The translations under genes and the position numbers were made by a program. A DNA stretch of 64,000 nucleotides from Labrenzia sp. PHM005 (GTDB lineage Bacteria > Pseudomonadota > Alphaproteobacteria > Rhizobiales > Stappiaceae), in contig NZ_CP041191.1 in the NCBI RefSeq assembly GCF_006517275.1, positions 3,901,001-3,965,000 of the forward strand, read 5' to 3'. The notes beneath the pieces are model-generated. The model worked only from the letters and a program-made list of their open reading frames with translations. It was not told where the DNA came from and did no database searches. The first letter of the stretch is position 1. Each line of letters opens with the position of its first letter. Below are positions 1 to 7,932 of this stretch, piece by piece.

Positions 1-1
1 G

Positions 2-652
2 GGCCCGAACGGATCCGGCAAGTCGACGCTGTCTTACATTCTGGCCGGCAAGGACGACTATGAAGTCACCGAGGGAGAGATCCTGTTCAACGGTGAAAAC
101 ATGCTCGAGATGGAGCCGGATGAGCGGGCTGCAGCCGGCATGTTCCTGGCATTCCAATACCCGATCGAAATTCCGGGTGTTGCCACCATGGAATTCCTAA
201 AGACAGCCATGAATGCACAGCGCGTAGCGCGCGGCGAAGACAAGTTGTCAATTCCGGACTTCATGAAGCGCGTCAAGGAAGCGGCAAACTACCTGAACGT
301 TTCCATGGATATGCTGAAGCGCCCGCTGAATGTCGGTTTCTCCGGCGGCGAAAAGAAGCGGGCCGAGATCCTGCAGATGTCTCTGCTGGAGCCGAAACTC
401 TGTGTGCTGGACGAGACCGACTCCGGTTTGGACATCGATGCCCTGCGGATCGTGTCGGAAGGCGTCAACAAACTGCGGTCTCCTGAACGGGCCATGGTTG
501 TGATCACCCACTACCAGCGTCTTCTCGATCACATTGTCCCCGATGTTGTCCACGTTTTATCCAAAGGCAAGATCGTGAAAACGGGCGATAAAGACCTGGC
601 GCTTGAGCTGGAGAAAAACGGTTACGCCGATTACATCGATACGGCCGCTTAA
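2..652 (+). CDS. sufC: SufC, Fe-S cluster assembly ATPase (5' truncated)
   Basis: ABC-type ATPase of the SufBCD scaffold that assembles iron-sulfur clusters in the cytoplasm. The window starts inside the gene: reading from base 2 gives GPNGSGKST, the Walker A motif, so about 30-40 N-terminal residues are missing. The signature FSGGEKKR and Walker B LCVLDETDSGLD follow, with ITHYQRLL as the H-loop. SufC proteins are about 250 residues, and 216 codons are visible. sufD starts 16 bases after the stop, and sufS, sufT and sufA follow, so this is a SUF operon; sufB is presumably just outside the window. Confidence 0.97.
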   Translation, partial: GPNGSGKSTLSYILAGKDDYEVTEGEILFNGENMLEMEPDERAAAGMFLAFQYPIEIPGVATMEFLKTAMNAQRVARGEDKLSIPDFMKRVKEAANYLNVSMDMLKRPLNVGFSGGEKKRAEILQMSLLEPKLCVLDETDSGLDIDALRIVSEGVNKLRSPERAMVVITHYQRLLDHIVPDVVHVLSKGKIVKTGDKDLALELEKNGYADYIDTAA

Positions 653-668
653 GGGAGTTTAGAGCGAG

Positions 669-1988
669 ATGAACGCGACTGTTCCCATCAAGAACACCCA
701 GGCTGAAACCGATCTGATTGCACGGTTTGAGGCTGCGAAGGATGCCCTTCCAGGCTCGGTCGCCGTTGCGGCTCTGCGTGAGGGCGCGCTTAGCCAAATC
801 CGCGACAAGGGCCTGCCGCACCGGCGGGTGGAAGAATATAAATACTCTGATTTGCGGGCATTTATGAAATCCGCGGCTCCTCTGGCAGCCGGGACCGAAC
901 AATCTGACGCCCAAAATGCTCTGAATTTCCTGGAGACCTTTGCCGATCTGGACCGTTACAAGATTGTTTTGGCAAACGGATCCTATCTCCCCGCGCTGTC
1001 TGATGCAGAGGCTCTGGCAGGTGAAGGTGTTACCGTAAGCAACATGGCCGATTTCTTGGCTGGGGAAGAGGGCGCGCAGGCGCTTTCCTTTCCGAAGACC
1101 GGAGCAAGCGATGGTGTTGTTGCCCTCAACACGGCCTTTGTTCAGGGCGGCGTAATCCTGACCGTCAAGGATGGCGCGGAAGTGTCCAAACCGGTGGAAC
1201 TGATCCAACTGGCAACGGCATCCGGTGCGCAAGCTGTCCGTAACAAGGTGGTGGTCGGCAAGGGCGCAAAACTCCATCTGCTGGAAAGCTTCACCGGGGA
1301 CACAGGGAACGGCGAAATCAATACTGTTTTCGATTATTCCGTCGCCGACAATGCTCAGCTTGCAGCAACCCGCGTGATCGCTGGCAAATCCGACGCCGCG
1401 CATCTTTACACAAGTATCGCGACACTTGGCGCGGATGCGGAGTTCAAATCGCTTGGCTTCATCGCCGGTCCGCGGTTTGTCCGCAATCAGCAGTTCGTCA
1501 ACTTCACTGGCGAAAACTCCGAAGCCAAGATCTATGGTGTCTCCATGGCTGGCGGCGAGGATCTGGCTGACCAGACCCTGATTGTCGATCATGCTGTCCC
1601 GCATTGTAACAGCCGTGAGTTCTTCAAAACCGTTCTCGATGGCCGGGCGCGGGGCGTTTATCAAGGCCGGATCAATGTGGCTCAGCATGCCCAGAAGACC
1701 GATGGTGAAATGATGACGCAGGCTCTGCTCCTCTCAGAGGAAGCGGAGATGGCGAATAAGCCGGAACTGGAAATCTTTGCCGACGATGTTCTGTGTGCCC
1801 ATGGTGCGACCAGCGGTCAAATTGACGAAGACCTGCTGTTTTATCTACGTGCTCGGGGCATTCCGGAAGACGAGGCAAAAACCCTTTTGGTTTTGGCGTT
1901 CTTGTCGGAAGCGATTGAAGAATATGGCGAAGACGATGTGACGGAGGGCCTGGAAGCGCGGGTGCGCGACTGGCTTGCTGGTCACTGA
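669..1988 (+). CDS. sufD: SufD, Fe-S cluster assembly scaffold protein
   Basis: 439-residue SufD, the partner of SufB in the SufBC2D scaffold. The C-terminal half has the SufB/SufD beta-helix signature, including the stretch with HAVPHCNSREFFKTVLDGRARGVYQGRI and the later LCAHGATSGQID, which are the conserved blocks of the family. The N-terminal part contains GLPHRRVEEYKYSDLR, typical of SufD rather than SufB. It lies 16 bases downstream of sufC and 36 bases upstream of the chosen sufS start, so it is co-transcribed. The start ATG at 669 is preceded by a GAGCGAG-type site. Confidence 0.96.
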   Translation: MNATVPIKNTQAETDLIARFEAAKDALPGSVAVAALREGALSQIRDKGLPHRRVEEYKYSDLRAFMKSAAPLAAGTEQSDAQNALNFLETFADLDRYKIVLANGSYLPALSDAEALAGEGVTVSNMADFLAGEEGAQALSFPKTGASDGVVALNTAFVQGGVILTVKDGAEVSKPVELIQLATASGAQAVRNKVVVGKGAKLHLLESFTGDTGNGEINTVFDYSVADNAQLAATRVIAGKSDAAHLYTSIATLGADAEFKSLGFIAGPRFVRNQQFVNFTGENSEAKIYGVSMAGGEDLADQTLIVDHAVPHCNSREFFKTVLDGRARGVYQGRINVAQHAQKTDGEMMTQALLLSEEAEMANKPELEIFADDVLCAHGATSGQIDEDLLFYLRARGIPEDEAKTLLVLAFLSEAIEEYGEDDVTEGLEARVRDWLAGH

Positions 1989-2024
1989 TTGTCGAAAAGC
2001 TGATTGAACAAGGAGCAGCGCCGC

Positions 2025-3281
2025 ATGACGGTCGCAACCGCTACTGAGACCATTACACCGGCGTCTTACGACGTTGAAGCGATCCGAAAGGACTTTCCGA
2101 TCCTCTCGCGAGAGGTTTATGGCAAGCCACTGGTCTATTTGGACAACGGCGCGTCGGCGCAAAAGCCTCAGGCGGTGATAGATGCGGTGACGCATGCGTA
2201 TTCGCATGAATATGCCAATGTGCACCGCGGCCTGCATTACTTGTCCAACACGGCGACCGACAATTATGAAGCGGCCCGGGAAAAGGTCCGGCGTTTTTTG
2301 AACGCGGAATCGACCGACAACATCGTTTTCACCAAAGGCACCACTGAAGCCATCAATCTGGTTGCCTATGGTTTGGGCGGTAAGTTCTTTGATGAGGGCG
2401 ACGAGATCGTTCTGTCCATCATGGAACACCATTCCAACATTGTGCCGTGGCACTTCCACCGAGAAAGGCACGGCGCGAAGTTGAAGTGGGTTTATGTGCG
2501 CGAAGACGGATCCTTCGATCTGGAGGCCTTCGAAAGCGCGCTTACTGAGCGGACCAAGCTGGTTGCGATCACCCATATGTCCAACGTTTTGGGCACGGTT
2601 GTTCCGGTCAAGGAAGTCTGCCGGATTGCCCATGAACGCGGCATCCCGGTTCTTGTCGATGGCAGTCAATCGGCGGTTCACATGCCGGTCGATGTTCAAG
2701 ACATTGACTGCGACTACTATGTCTTTACCGGCCACAAAGTGTATGGCCCATCTGGCATTGGCGCTCTTTACGGAAAGAAAGAACGTCTGGAGGCTCTGCG
2801 GCCGTTTCAGGGCGGCGGCGAGATGATCCTTGATGTGACCGAGGACAACGTCACCTACAATGCCCCGCCGCATCGGTTTGAGGCCGGCACACCGCCGATC
2901 GTGCAGGCCATCGGCCTAGGAGCCGCATTGGACTACATGGATTCGATTGGCCGTGAAAACATCGCGCGCCATGAAGAGGACCTGAAAGTCTATGCCCATG
3001 AAAAGCTGCGGCAGATCAACTCCTTGCGCATTTTCGGCGATGCACCAGGGAAGGGGGCAATTATCTCCTTCGAGATTGAAGGCGCGCATGCCCATGATGT
3101 GTCGACGATCATCGACCGGTCGGGTGTCGCGGTGCGCGCGGGAACACATTGTGCCCAGCCCCTCTTGGCAAAATACGGTGTAACCTCTACATGCCGGGCA
3201 AGCTTTGGCATGTACAACACGCGCGATGAAGTCGACGCGCTTTATGAGGCCTTATTGAAGGCCCAGAGTTTTTTCGGGTAA
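2025..3281 (+). CDS. sufS: SufS, cysteine desulfurase
   Basis: PLP-dependent group II cysteine desulfurase that supplies sulfur as persulfide to the SUF machinery. The PLP-lysine motif is in VFTGHKVYGP, and the catalytic cysteine is in RAGTHCAQP near the C-terminus. MEHHSNIVPWH and DGSQSAVHMPVD are further family blocks. A TTG at 2004 could extend the frame, but AAGGAG at 2010-2015 sits nine bases before the ATG at 2025, so I use that start (418 residues, close to the usual 406-415). It is followed 12 bases later by sufT. Confidence 0.96.
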   Translation: MTVATATETITPASYDVEAIRKDFPILSREVYGKPLVYLDNGASAQKPQAVIDAVTHAYSHEYANVHRGLHYLSNTATDNYEAAREKVRRFLNAESTDNIVFTKGTTEAINLVAYGLGGKFFDEGDEIVLSIMEHHSNIVPWHFHRERHGAKLKWVYVREDGSFDLEAFESALTERTKLVAITHMSNVLGTVVPVKEVCRIAHERGIPVLVDGSQSAVHMPVDVQDIDCDYYVFTGHKVYGPSGIGALYGKKERLEALRPFQGGGEMILDVTEDNVTYNAPPHRFEAGTPPIVQAIGLGAALDYMDSIGRENIARHEEDLKVYAHEKLRQINSLRIFGDAPGKGAIISFEIEGAHAHDVSTIIDRSGVAVRAGTHCAQPLLAKYGVTSTCRASFGMYNTRDEVDALYEALLKAQSFFG

Positions 3282-3293
3282 GGACGGACGTCA

Positions 3294-3689
3294 ATGGAAA
3301 ACGCCAACACCATCGACACAGCTGCGGACAGCACGGAACTGAAGGCGGACGTTCCGTCTGCAAGTGCGATTCCCACGGCAGAGCTGGAGCAGCTGACCAC
3401 TGACATCATCAGCGCGATCAAGACGGTCTATGATCCCGAAATTCCTTGCGATATCTATGAACTCGGCCTGATTTACAAGGTTGATATCGAGGACGACCGC
3501 TCGATCAACATCGACATGACGCTGACGGCTCCAGGATGTCCGGTCGCGGGCGAAATGCCGGGCTGGGTGGAAAACGCAGTCGCTTCCGTGGCCGGCGTTG
3601 GTCCTGTGAATGTCGATATGGTGTTTGATCCGCCGTGGACGCCGGACCGCATGTCCGATGAAGCCAAAGTTGCGCTCAACTGGTATTGA
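3294..3689 (+). CDS. sufT: SufT-like DUF59/MIP18 Fe-S assembly protein
   Basis: 131-residue protein of the MIP18/PaaD (DUF59) family found in many SUF operons, where it acts as an auxiliary factor in cluster maturation. The core runs from about residue 35: SAIKTVYDPEIPCDIYELGLIY, then TLTAPGCPVAGEMP with the conserved cysteine, then VNVDMVFDPPWTPDRMS. The first 30 residues are acidic and low in complexity, as in other alphaproteobacterial members. It sits 12 bases after sufS and before sufA. The family and context are clear; the biochemical role is known only in general terms. Confidence 0.9.
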   Translation: MENANTIDTAADSTELKADVPSASAIPTAELEQLTTDIISAIKTVYDPEIPCDIYELGLIYKVDIEDDRSINIDMTLTAPGCPVAGEMPGWVENAVASVAGVGPVNVDMVFDPPWTPDRMSDEAKVALNWY

Positions 3690-3761
3690 GTTCTTTACTT
3701 TGGAATCTTAAGCTGAGTTCCTATATCAAGTTCTCTGATCGCGAACAGCTGTGAGGATATG

Positions 3762-4142
3762 ATGGCGTCTGCCGGAAAATTCCAGGTTATGACATTGACC
3801 GATGCCGCGGCTGAGCGGGTAAACGAGCTTGTCGATAATTCCGATAAGCCAGCGCTCGGCTTGCGCGTGGGAATCAAAAAAGGCGGCTGTGCCGGCATGG
3901 AATACGCCATGGATTTGGTGGAAGAAGCCAAGCCAGGCGACGATGTGATTGAGGACAAGGGCGCCAAGATCTTTGTCGATCCGTCTGCTGTTCTGTTTCT
4001 GCTCGGTACGGAAATGGATTTCGAAGTGACCAAATTCCGGTCCGGATTCGTCTTCAAAAATCCAAATGAAGTCTCCGCCTGCGGCTGTGGTGAATCGGTG
4101 TCTTTGCAGGCTGCCGACCTCAGTGTCCACGCGAGATCCTGA
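3762..4142 (+). CDS. sufA: SufA/IscA-type Fe-S carrier
   Basis: A-type iron-sulfur carrier, 126 residues, last gene of the SUF operon. The three cluster-ligand cysteines are visible: one in KKGGCAGMEY and two in the C-terminal SACGCGESV. Two ATGs are adjacent (3759 and 3762). GAGG at 3753-3756 is too close to the first, so the second is slightly preferred; the difference is one residue. There are about 70 bases between sufT and this gene, with no clear terminator. A second A-type protein is encoded at 13236-13577. Confidence 0.93.
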   Translation: MASAGKFQVMTLTDAAAERVNELVDNSDKPALGLRVGIKKGGCAGMEYAMDLVEEAKPGDDVIEDKGAKIFVDPSAVLFLLGTEMDFEVTKFRSGFVFKNPNEVSACGCGESVSLQAADLSVHARS

Positions 4143-4172
4143 CCCTCTATTATCTTTCCCGAAGGTGGCAAC

Positions 4173-4835
4173 GTGAAACTTTTTGAGCGGCTGAAAGCCG
4201 ACGCGGCTCCGCAATGGGCCGACTATGTCGATCATTCGTTTGTCCAGCAACTTGGCACAGGCGAATTGCCCCTAGAGGCTTTCAAACATTATCTGGTGCA
4301 GGATTACCTGTTTTTGATCCAATTTGCCCGAGCTTACGCGCTCGGCATCTACAAGAGCCCAACTGTTGACGACATGAGGCAATCGCTGGAAGGTGTCAAA
4401 GCCATCCTTGATGTGGAGCTGGATCTTCATTTGGAACTGTGCGGATCCTGGGGCATGTCGCGCTCGGACATAGAAAGCGCGCCGGAAGACACGCCGACAA
4501 TGGCCTACACACGGTTTGTGTTGGATGCGGGCATGGCAGGGGATTTGCTGGATCTGCAAGCCGCGCTGGCGCCCTGCATTATTGGATATGCGGAAATTGG
4601 TGCAGCGCTGAAAAACAAAGGTTCAGAGACAGAAGACAATCCCTATACGCGCTGGATCAACGAATACGGCAGCGACGAGTACCAGGAATTGGCGCAAGGA
4701 TTTGCTGAATGGATGGATAAGACCGCCGAGGTCTATCTGACCAAAGCCCGCTATCCGCGTTTGTCGTCTCTCTTTGAAAAAGCCAGCCGCCTAGAATCCG
4801 GTTTTTGGCAAATGGGGCTAGATGCCGTCAAATAG
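4173..4835 (+). CDS. tenA: TenA/THI-4 family aminopyrimidine aminohydrolase
   Basis: 220-residue all-helical TenA family protein. Active members hydrolyse aminopyrimidines in thiamin salvage. The motif LAPCIIGYAEIG near residues 130-142 contains the catalytic cysteine, and the N-terminal block FKHYLVQDYLFLIQFARAYA is typical. No other thiamin gene is nearby; it lies 30 bases after sufA, so it may be expressed with the SUF operon. A shared hairpin at 4857-4882 ends the transcript. Assignment to the cysteine-containing TenA_C subgroup is inferred from the motif alone. Confidence 0.88.
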   Translation: MKLFERLKADAAPQWADYVDHSFVQQLGTGELPLEAFKHYLVQDYLFLIQFARAYALGIYKSPTVDDMRQSLEGVKAILDVELDLHLELCGSWGMSRSDIESAPEDTPTMAYTRFVLDAGMAGDLLDLQAALAPCIIGYAEIGAALKNKGSETEDNPYTRWINEYGSDEYQELAQGFAEWMDKTAEVYLTKARYPRLSSLFEKASRLESGFWQMGLDAVK

Positions 4836-4856
4836 TCTGAAAGTATAAAAAAACAG

Positions 4857-4882
4857 CGTCGCTTCACATCAGGCGACGTTTT
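4857..4882. terminator. Bidirectional terminator between tenA and the GGDEF gene
   Basis: CGTCGC (4857-4862) and GCGACG (4873-4878) form a stem with a ten-base loop, followed by TTTT on the plus strand and preceded by a run of A, which becomes the U tract for the minus strand. It overlaps the last codons of the convergent diguanylate cyclase gene. Confidence 0.7.
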
Positions 4883-5918
4883 CCTGCTGAAGATCTTTTT
4901 CAGTACGGACAAGGTTGCGGCCGGCGTTTTTGGCTGCATACATCGCCTCATCCGCGCGGGCAATTATGGAATGGGCAGAATCGTTCTGACCAAAAGCGGC
5001 AACGCCTGCTGAGATGGTAACGCGTCCGAGATTCTCACCGGTTGAACGTTTGACCAACTCCTTGGCCATAACCGCTGCCCGGATTTTCTCAGCAATCTCG
5101 ACCGCCTGATCCAATTCGGTGTGCGGCAGGATAATCGCGAATTCTTCACCACCATACCGGCAGGCTATGTCCTGGCTTTTGATATTCTGTTTGACCGACA
5201 AGGCAACAAGACGGAGAACCTGATCACCTGTTTGGTGGCCATAGGTGTCGTTGAACTTCTTGAAATGATCGATATCAGTCATCAGAAGGCAGAAACCGCG
5301 GCGGCTTTCTTCCGAATTGCGAATGACCTTTTCAAGCGAGTTGTCGAAATGCTTGCGGTTGTTCAGTGTGGTCAGTTCGTCAATCAAGGACTCGTACCGG
5401 ATCGCTTCAAGCGACGACTGCAAGTTTTCGATGTGTTTCTTCGATTCAAGCAGCTGACTCTCCAGCTTGCGATTCGAAGCGACCGCATTTTGCGTCGACT
5501 TCACCAAATGCGTGACATAAAGTTTCAGCTTGTCTGGGTCTGTGATGCTGGAAATTTTTAGACCGGCCTGCTCAAGCGCACTGCCGTAGTCTGAGGTCGC
5601 ATCCGCACTGAGTTTCAGAGTTTCGACGATTTCTTCAACTTCGCGGGAAACTTTGTTGCCGACGTCATCCAAACGGTCGCCGAGGCGGGTCGGTGACAGG
5701 AAACGGCCATAAAGTGACAGCATCTCGTCGGTGCTGATACGTCCGTTTTCCTTGATGGTTTCGTTGATAGCCCGGTTGAGACCTTGATTGTAGCCGGCAG
5801 CGTACGTGTACCAGAGTTCGTACGATCTCGGATAGGCAGGTAAGGTGTTTTTTCTGATATACCCCACCGCGGACTCACCATATCCGATGGTCCTGTTGTG
5901 ATCGTCCTTGTCCGACAT
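4869..5918 (-). CDS. Diguanylate cyclase (GGDEF domain)
   Basis: 349-residue cytoplasmic protein that should make cyclic di-GMP. The C-terminal GGDEF domain (about residues 175-340) has an intact active site, RYGGEEFAII. The preceding region has ILLMTDIDHFKKFNDTYGH-like metal and substrate residues (LLMTDIDHFKKFND). The N-terminal 170 residues contain the alphaproteobacterial block NTLPAYPRSYELWYTYAAG and a helical linker. The position of the inhibitory I-site, five residues before GGEEF, reads KSQD rather than RxxD, so product inhibition may be absent. I chose MSDKDDH at 5918, preceded by GAGAG, over an upstream in-frame ATG at 5960. No transmembrane segment is seen. Confidence 0.9.
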   Translation of the reverse strand: MSDKDDHNRTIGYGESAVGYIRKNTLPAYPRSYELWYTYAAGYNQGLNRAINETIKENGRISTDEMLSLYGRFLSPTRLGDRLDDVGNKVSREVEEIVETLKLSADATSDYGSALEQAGLKISSITDPDKLKLYVTHLVKSTQNAVASNRKLESQLLESKKHIENLQSSLEAIRYESLIDELTTLNNRKHFDNSLEKVIRNSEESRRGFCLLMTDIDHFKKFNDTYGHQTGDQVLRLVALSVKQNIKSQDIACRYGGEEFAIILPHTELDQAVEIAEKIRAAVMAKELVKRSTGENLGRVTISAGVAAFGQNDSAHSIIARADEAMYAAKNAGRNLVRTEKDLQQENVA

Positions 5919-6045
5919 CAAATTACTCTCGCTCAGAAGCTGAATTGTTAACCGCCCCACACGGCCTCAATTCTTAGCCTCTAAGATCTGACGTAAGGTT
6001 TAAAGTCGGGTTAAATCTCCTGTTAAAGTCACCAATATCCCAGAG

Positions 6046-7485
6046 TTAGGATGCTTTTTTCGGCCGGGGTTCGCGCAGCAAGAATGCTGGGATGTGCACA
6101 CCTTCGCTGAAAGCAGGGGCGGATTTATCGGACCGGGATTTCTTGGAAGTAGATTTCTGAGAAATGGTGGAAACTCCTGCAGTTGACGGCTTTACTTCAA
6201 CCGCTTCTTCAGCGGAACTTGTCTCATTGCGGCGGCGGGATTGACCCCGTTTTTTGGCGGGTTTAGCCTCTGCCGCTTCGTTGTCGTTGCTCGAGGCCGT
6301 TTTTGACGTTTTGGAAGTGCGGCGCTTGGCTTTGCGTTCTTTGGCAGCGGCTTCGAAGTCAATTGATTCGCCAATCCAATCAATGGATTGCTTTGTGAGC
6401 TCTTCAATTGCTTTCAGATATTTTTGGTCGCTGTCAGTCACAAGCGTGTAGGCAGTGCCAGAACGGCCGGCGCGTCCGGTGCGGCCAATCCGGTGGACGT
6501 AATCTTCCGCATTGATCGGAATGTCGTAATTGAAGACGTGGCTGACTTCCGGAATGTCCAACCCGCGGGCCGCGACGTCACTGGCCACCAATAGCTTGAT
6601 GTTCCCTTTACGGAAATTCTCAAGCATCATCATACGGGTTCGTTGATCCATGTCGCCATGAAGCGCACCAACATTGTATTCGTGGCGCTCCAGGGACCGG
6701 AACAGCGTCGAAACATCGCGTTTGCGGTTGCAGAATACGATCGCGTTCTTCAGATCTTCAGCATCTTCCAGAAGTTCGCGCAGCGTGGCGCGTTTATCGT
6801 AGTCTTTGGAGGCAGATGCTTTCAGCCGCTGAGCGACGTTCTCAGATGTTGAAGATGTTGGAGCAACTTCAATGCGGGCTGGGTTCTGCAGGAATGTTTC
6901 CGTCAAACGTTGAATTTCCGGCGGCATGGTTGCCGAGAAGAACAGAGTTTGGCGGGTAAACGGGATCAGTTTGCAGATCCGCTCAATGTCCGGAATGAAG
7001 CCCATGTCGAGCATCCGGTCGGCTTCATCGATCACCAGAATCTCGACGCCCTGCAGAAGCAGTTTTCCGCGTTCGAAATGGTCGAGCAGGCGACCAGGTG
7101 TAGCGATCAAGACATCGGTGCCCCGGTCAAGCTTCTTATCCTGGTCGGCAAAAGAGACGCCACCGATCAAAAGCGCAACGTTGAGCTTGTGGTTGGTGCC
7201 GTATTTCTCGAAATTCTCTTCGACCTGAGCAGCCAGCTCGCGGGTCGGCTCCAAGATCAGAGTGCGCGGCATCCGTGCACGGGCCCGGCCTTTTTCCAAG
7301 AGCGTCAACATCGGCAAAGTGAAACTCGCCGTCTTGCCGGTTCCCGTCTGGGCGATGCCAAGAACGTCCCTGCGTTCAAGAACTTGCGGGATCGCACCTG
7401 CTTGAATGGCTGTTGGATCTTTATAACCTGCCGCATCAACTGCAGCGAGGACCTTCTCGCTCAGACCGAGAGTATTAAATGACAT
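6046..7485 (-). CDS. DEAD-box ATP-dependent RNA helicase
   Basis: 479-residue RNA helicase of the RhlE-like group. Motifs in order: F and Q motif in the first 30 residues, AQTGTGKT (motif I), PTRELAAQ (Ia), VIDEADRMLDMGF (II), FFSATMP (III), ARGLDIPEVSHVFNYDIP (V) and HRIGRTGRAG (VI). The C-terminal ~110 residues are rich in lysine, arginine and serine, a usual RNA-binding tail. An upstream in-frame start at 7581 exists, but MSFNTLGLS at 7485 matches the family N-terminus. The gene stands alone with a long leader (see the promoter candidate at 7714-7741), as in cold-responsive helicase genes. Confidence 0.95.
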   Translation of the reverse strand: MSFNTLGLSEKVLAAVDAAGYKDPTAIQAGAIPQVLERRDVLGIAQTGTGKTASFTLPMLTLLEKGRARARMPRTLILEPTRELAAQVEENFEKYGTNHKLNVALLIGGVSFADQDKKLDRGTDVLIATPGRLLDHFERGKLLLQGVEILVIDEADRMLDMGFIPDIERICKLIPFTRQTLFFSATMPPEIQRLTETFLQNPARIEVAPTSSTSENVAQRLKASASKDYDKRATLRELLEDAEDLKNAIVFCNRKRDVSTLFRSLERHEYNVGALHGDMDQRTRMMMLENFRKGNIKLLVASDVAARGLDIPEVSHVFNYDIPINAEDYVHRIGRTGRAGRSGTAYTLVTDSDQKYLKAIEELTKQSIDWIGESIDFEAAAKERKAKRRTSKTSKTASSNDNEAAEAKPAKKRGQSRRRNETSSAEEAVEVKPSTAGVSTISQKSTSKKSRSDKSAPAFSEGVHIPAFLLREPRPKKAS

Positions 7486-7713
7486 GGAGCACTTTGCCCG
7501 AATGTTGTGATGTAAAGGCCGCAGCTCATCTCGAGCCACCCTACGCCGATGTGCGCACACACTACATTTGTTCGCTTCCAAGTCAATGCATTGGCGAGGT
7601 TAAATGTTAGAAATGTTCAGTATTTCTGCGCGTGTTTTGCCATCTCAGTTAATAGGCTTTCTTAATTTGCCTTAAAATGCGGCTTCCACGATCAGTGAAA
7701 GTACTCAAATGAC

Positions 7714-7741
7714 TTAATATTAGCGTATTCACTAATTTCAA
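7714..7741 (-). promoter_or_regulatory. Candidate sigma-70 promoter for the DEAD-box helicase
   Basis: Read on the minus strand, TTGAAA (7741-7736) and TATTAA (7719-7714) are separated by 16 bases. Transcription from here would leave a leader of about 220 bases before the helicase ATG, a length seen in cold-shock helicase messages. This is pattern matching only. Confidence 0.3.
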
Positions 7742-7830
7742 AACCCAAAGCGTGTGGAGGTCCGGCTAGTGTAAATGGCGTTTGATTGAAATCGGTTTCC
7801 GCATTTTGAAATCACAGATTTTAGCGCTAA

Positions 7831-7866
7831 GCGTGATGCTTCCGTTTCCCAGAAAACGGGACACGC
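7831..7866. repeat. Nested inverted repeat near the parE 3' end
   Basis: Inner arms CCGTTT (7842-7847) and AAACGG (7854-7859) lie inside outer arms GCGTG (7831-7835) and CACGC (7862-7866). There is no T tract on either strand. It could be a REP-like intergenic element or part of the 3' processing region of the parE message. Confidence 0.4.
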
Positions 7867-7932
7867 TCTCAACAGTCAAGGGAGTAGCGGTCTTGTATGG
7901 GCCCATTTGTCGGTTGGTTTATTAGAACCTTC

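Larger units (their letters stand above)
7486..7932. other. 447-base spacer between helicase start and parE end
   Basis: No convincing gene. The stretch is AT-rich compared with its surroundings, mainly at 7600-7830. It holds a candidate minus-strand promoter (7714-7741) and a nested inverted repeat (7831-7866). parE ends at its right edge. Confidence 0.6.

Noticed and set aside
504..1688. 394-codon open frame on the minus strand opposite sufD
   Set aside because: It lies entirely inside sufD and has no family motif. Its protein is rich in the residues expected from reading a coding strand backward.
1845..2873. 342-codon minus-strand frame opposite sufS
   Set aside because: Fully covered by the sufS gene, which shows clear catalytic motifs; treated as a shadow.
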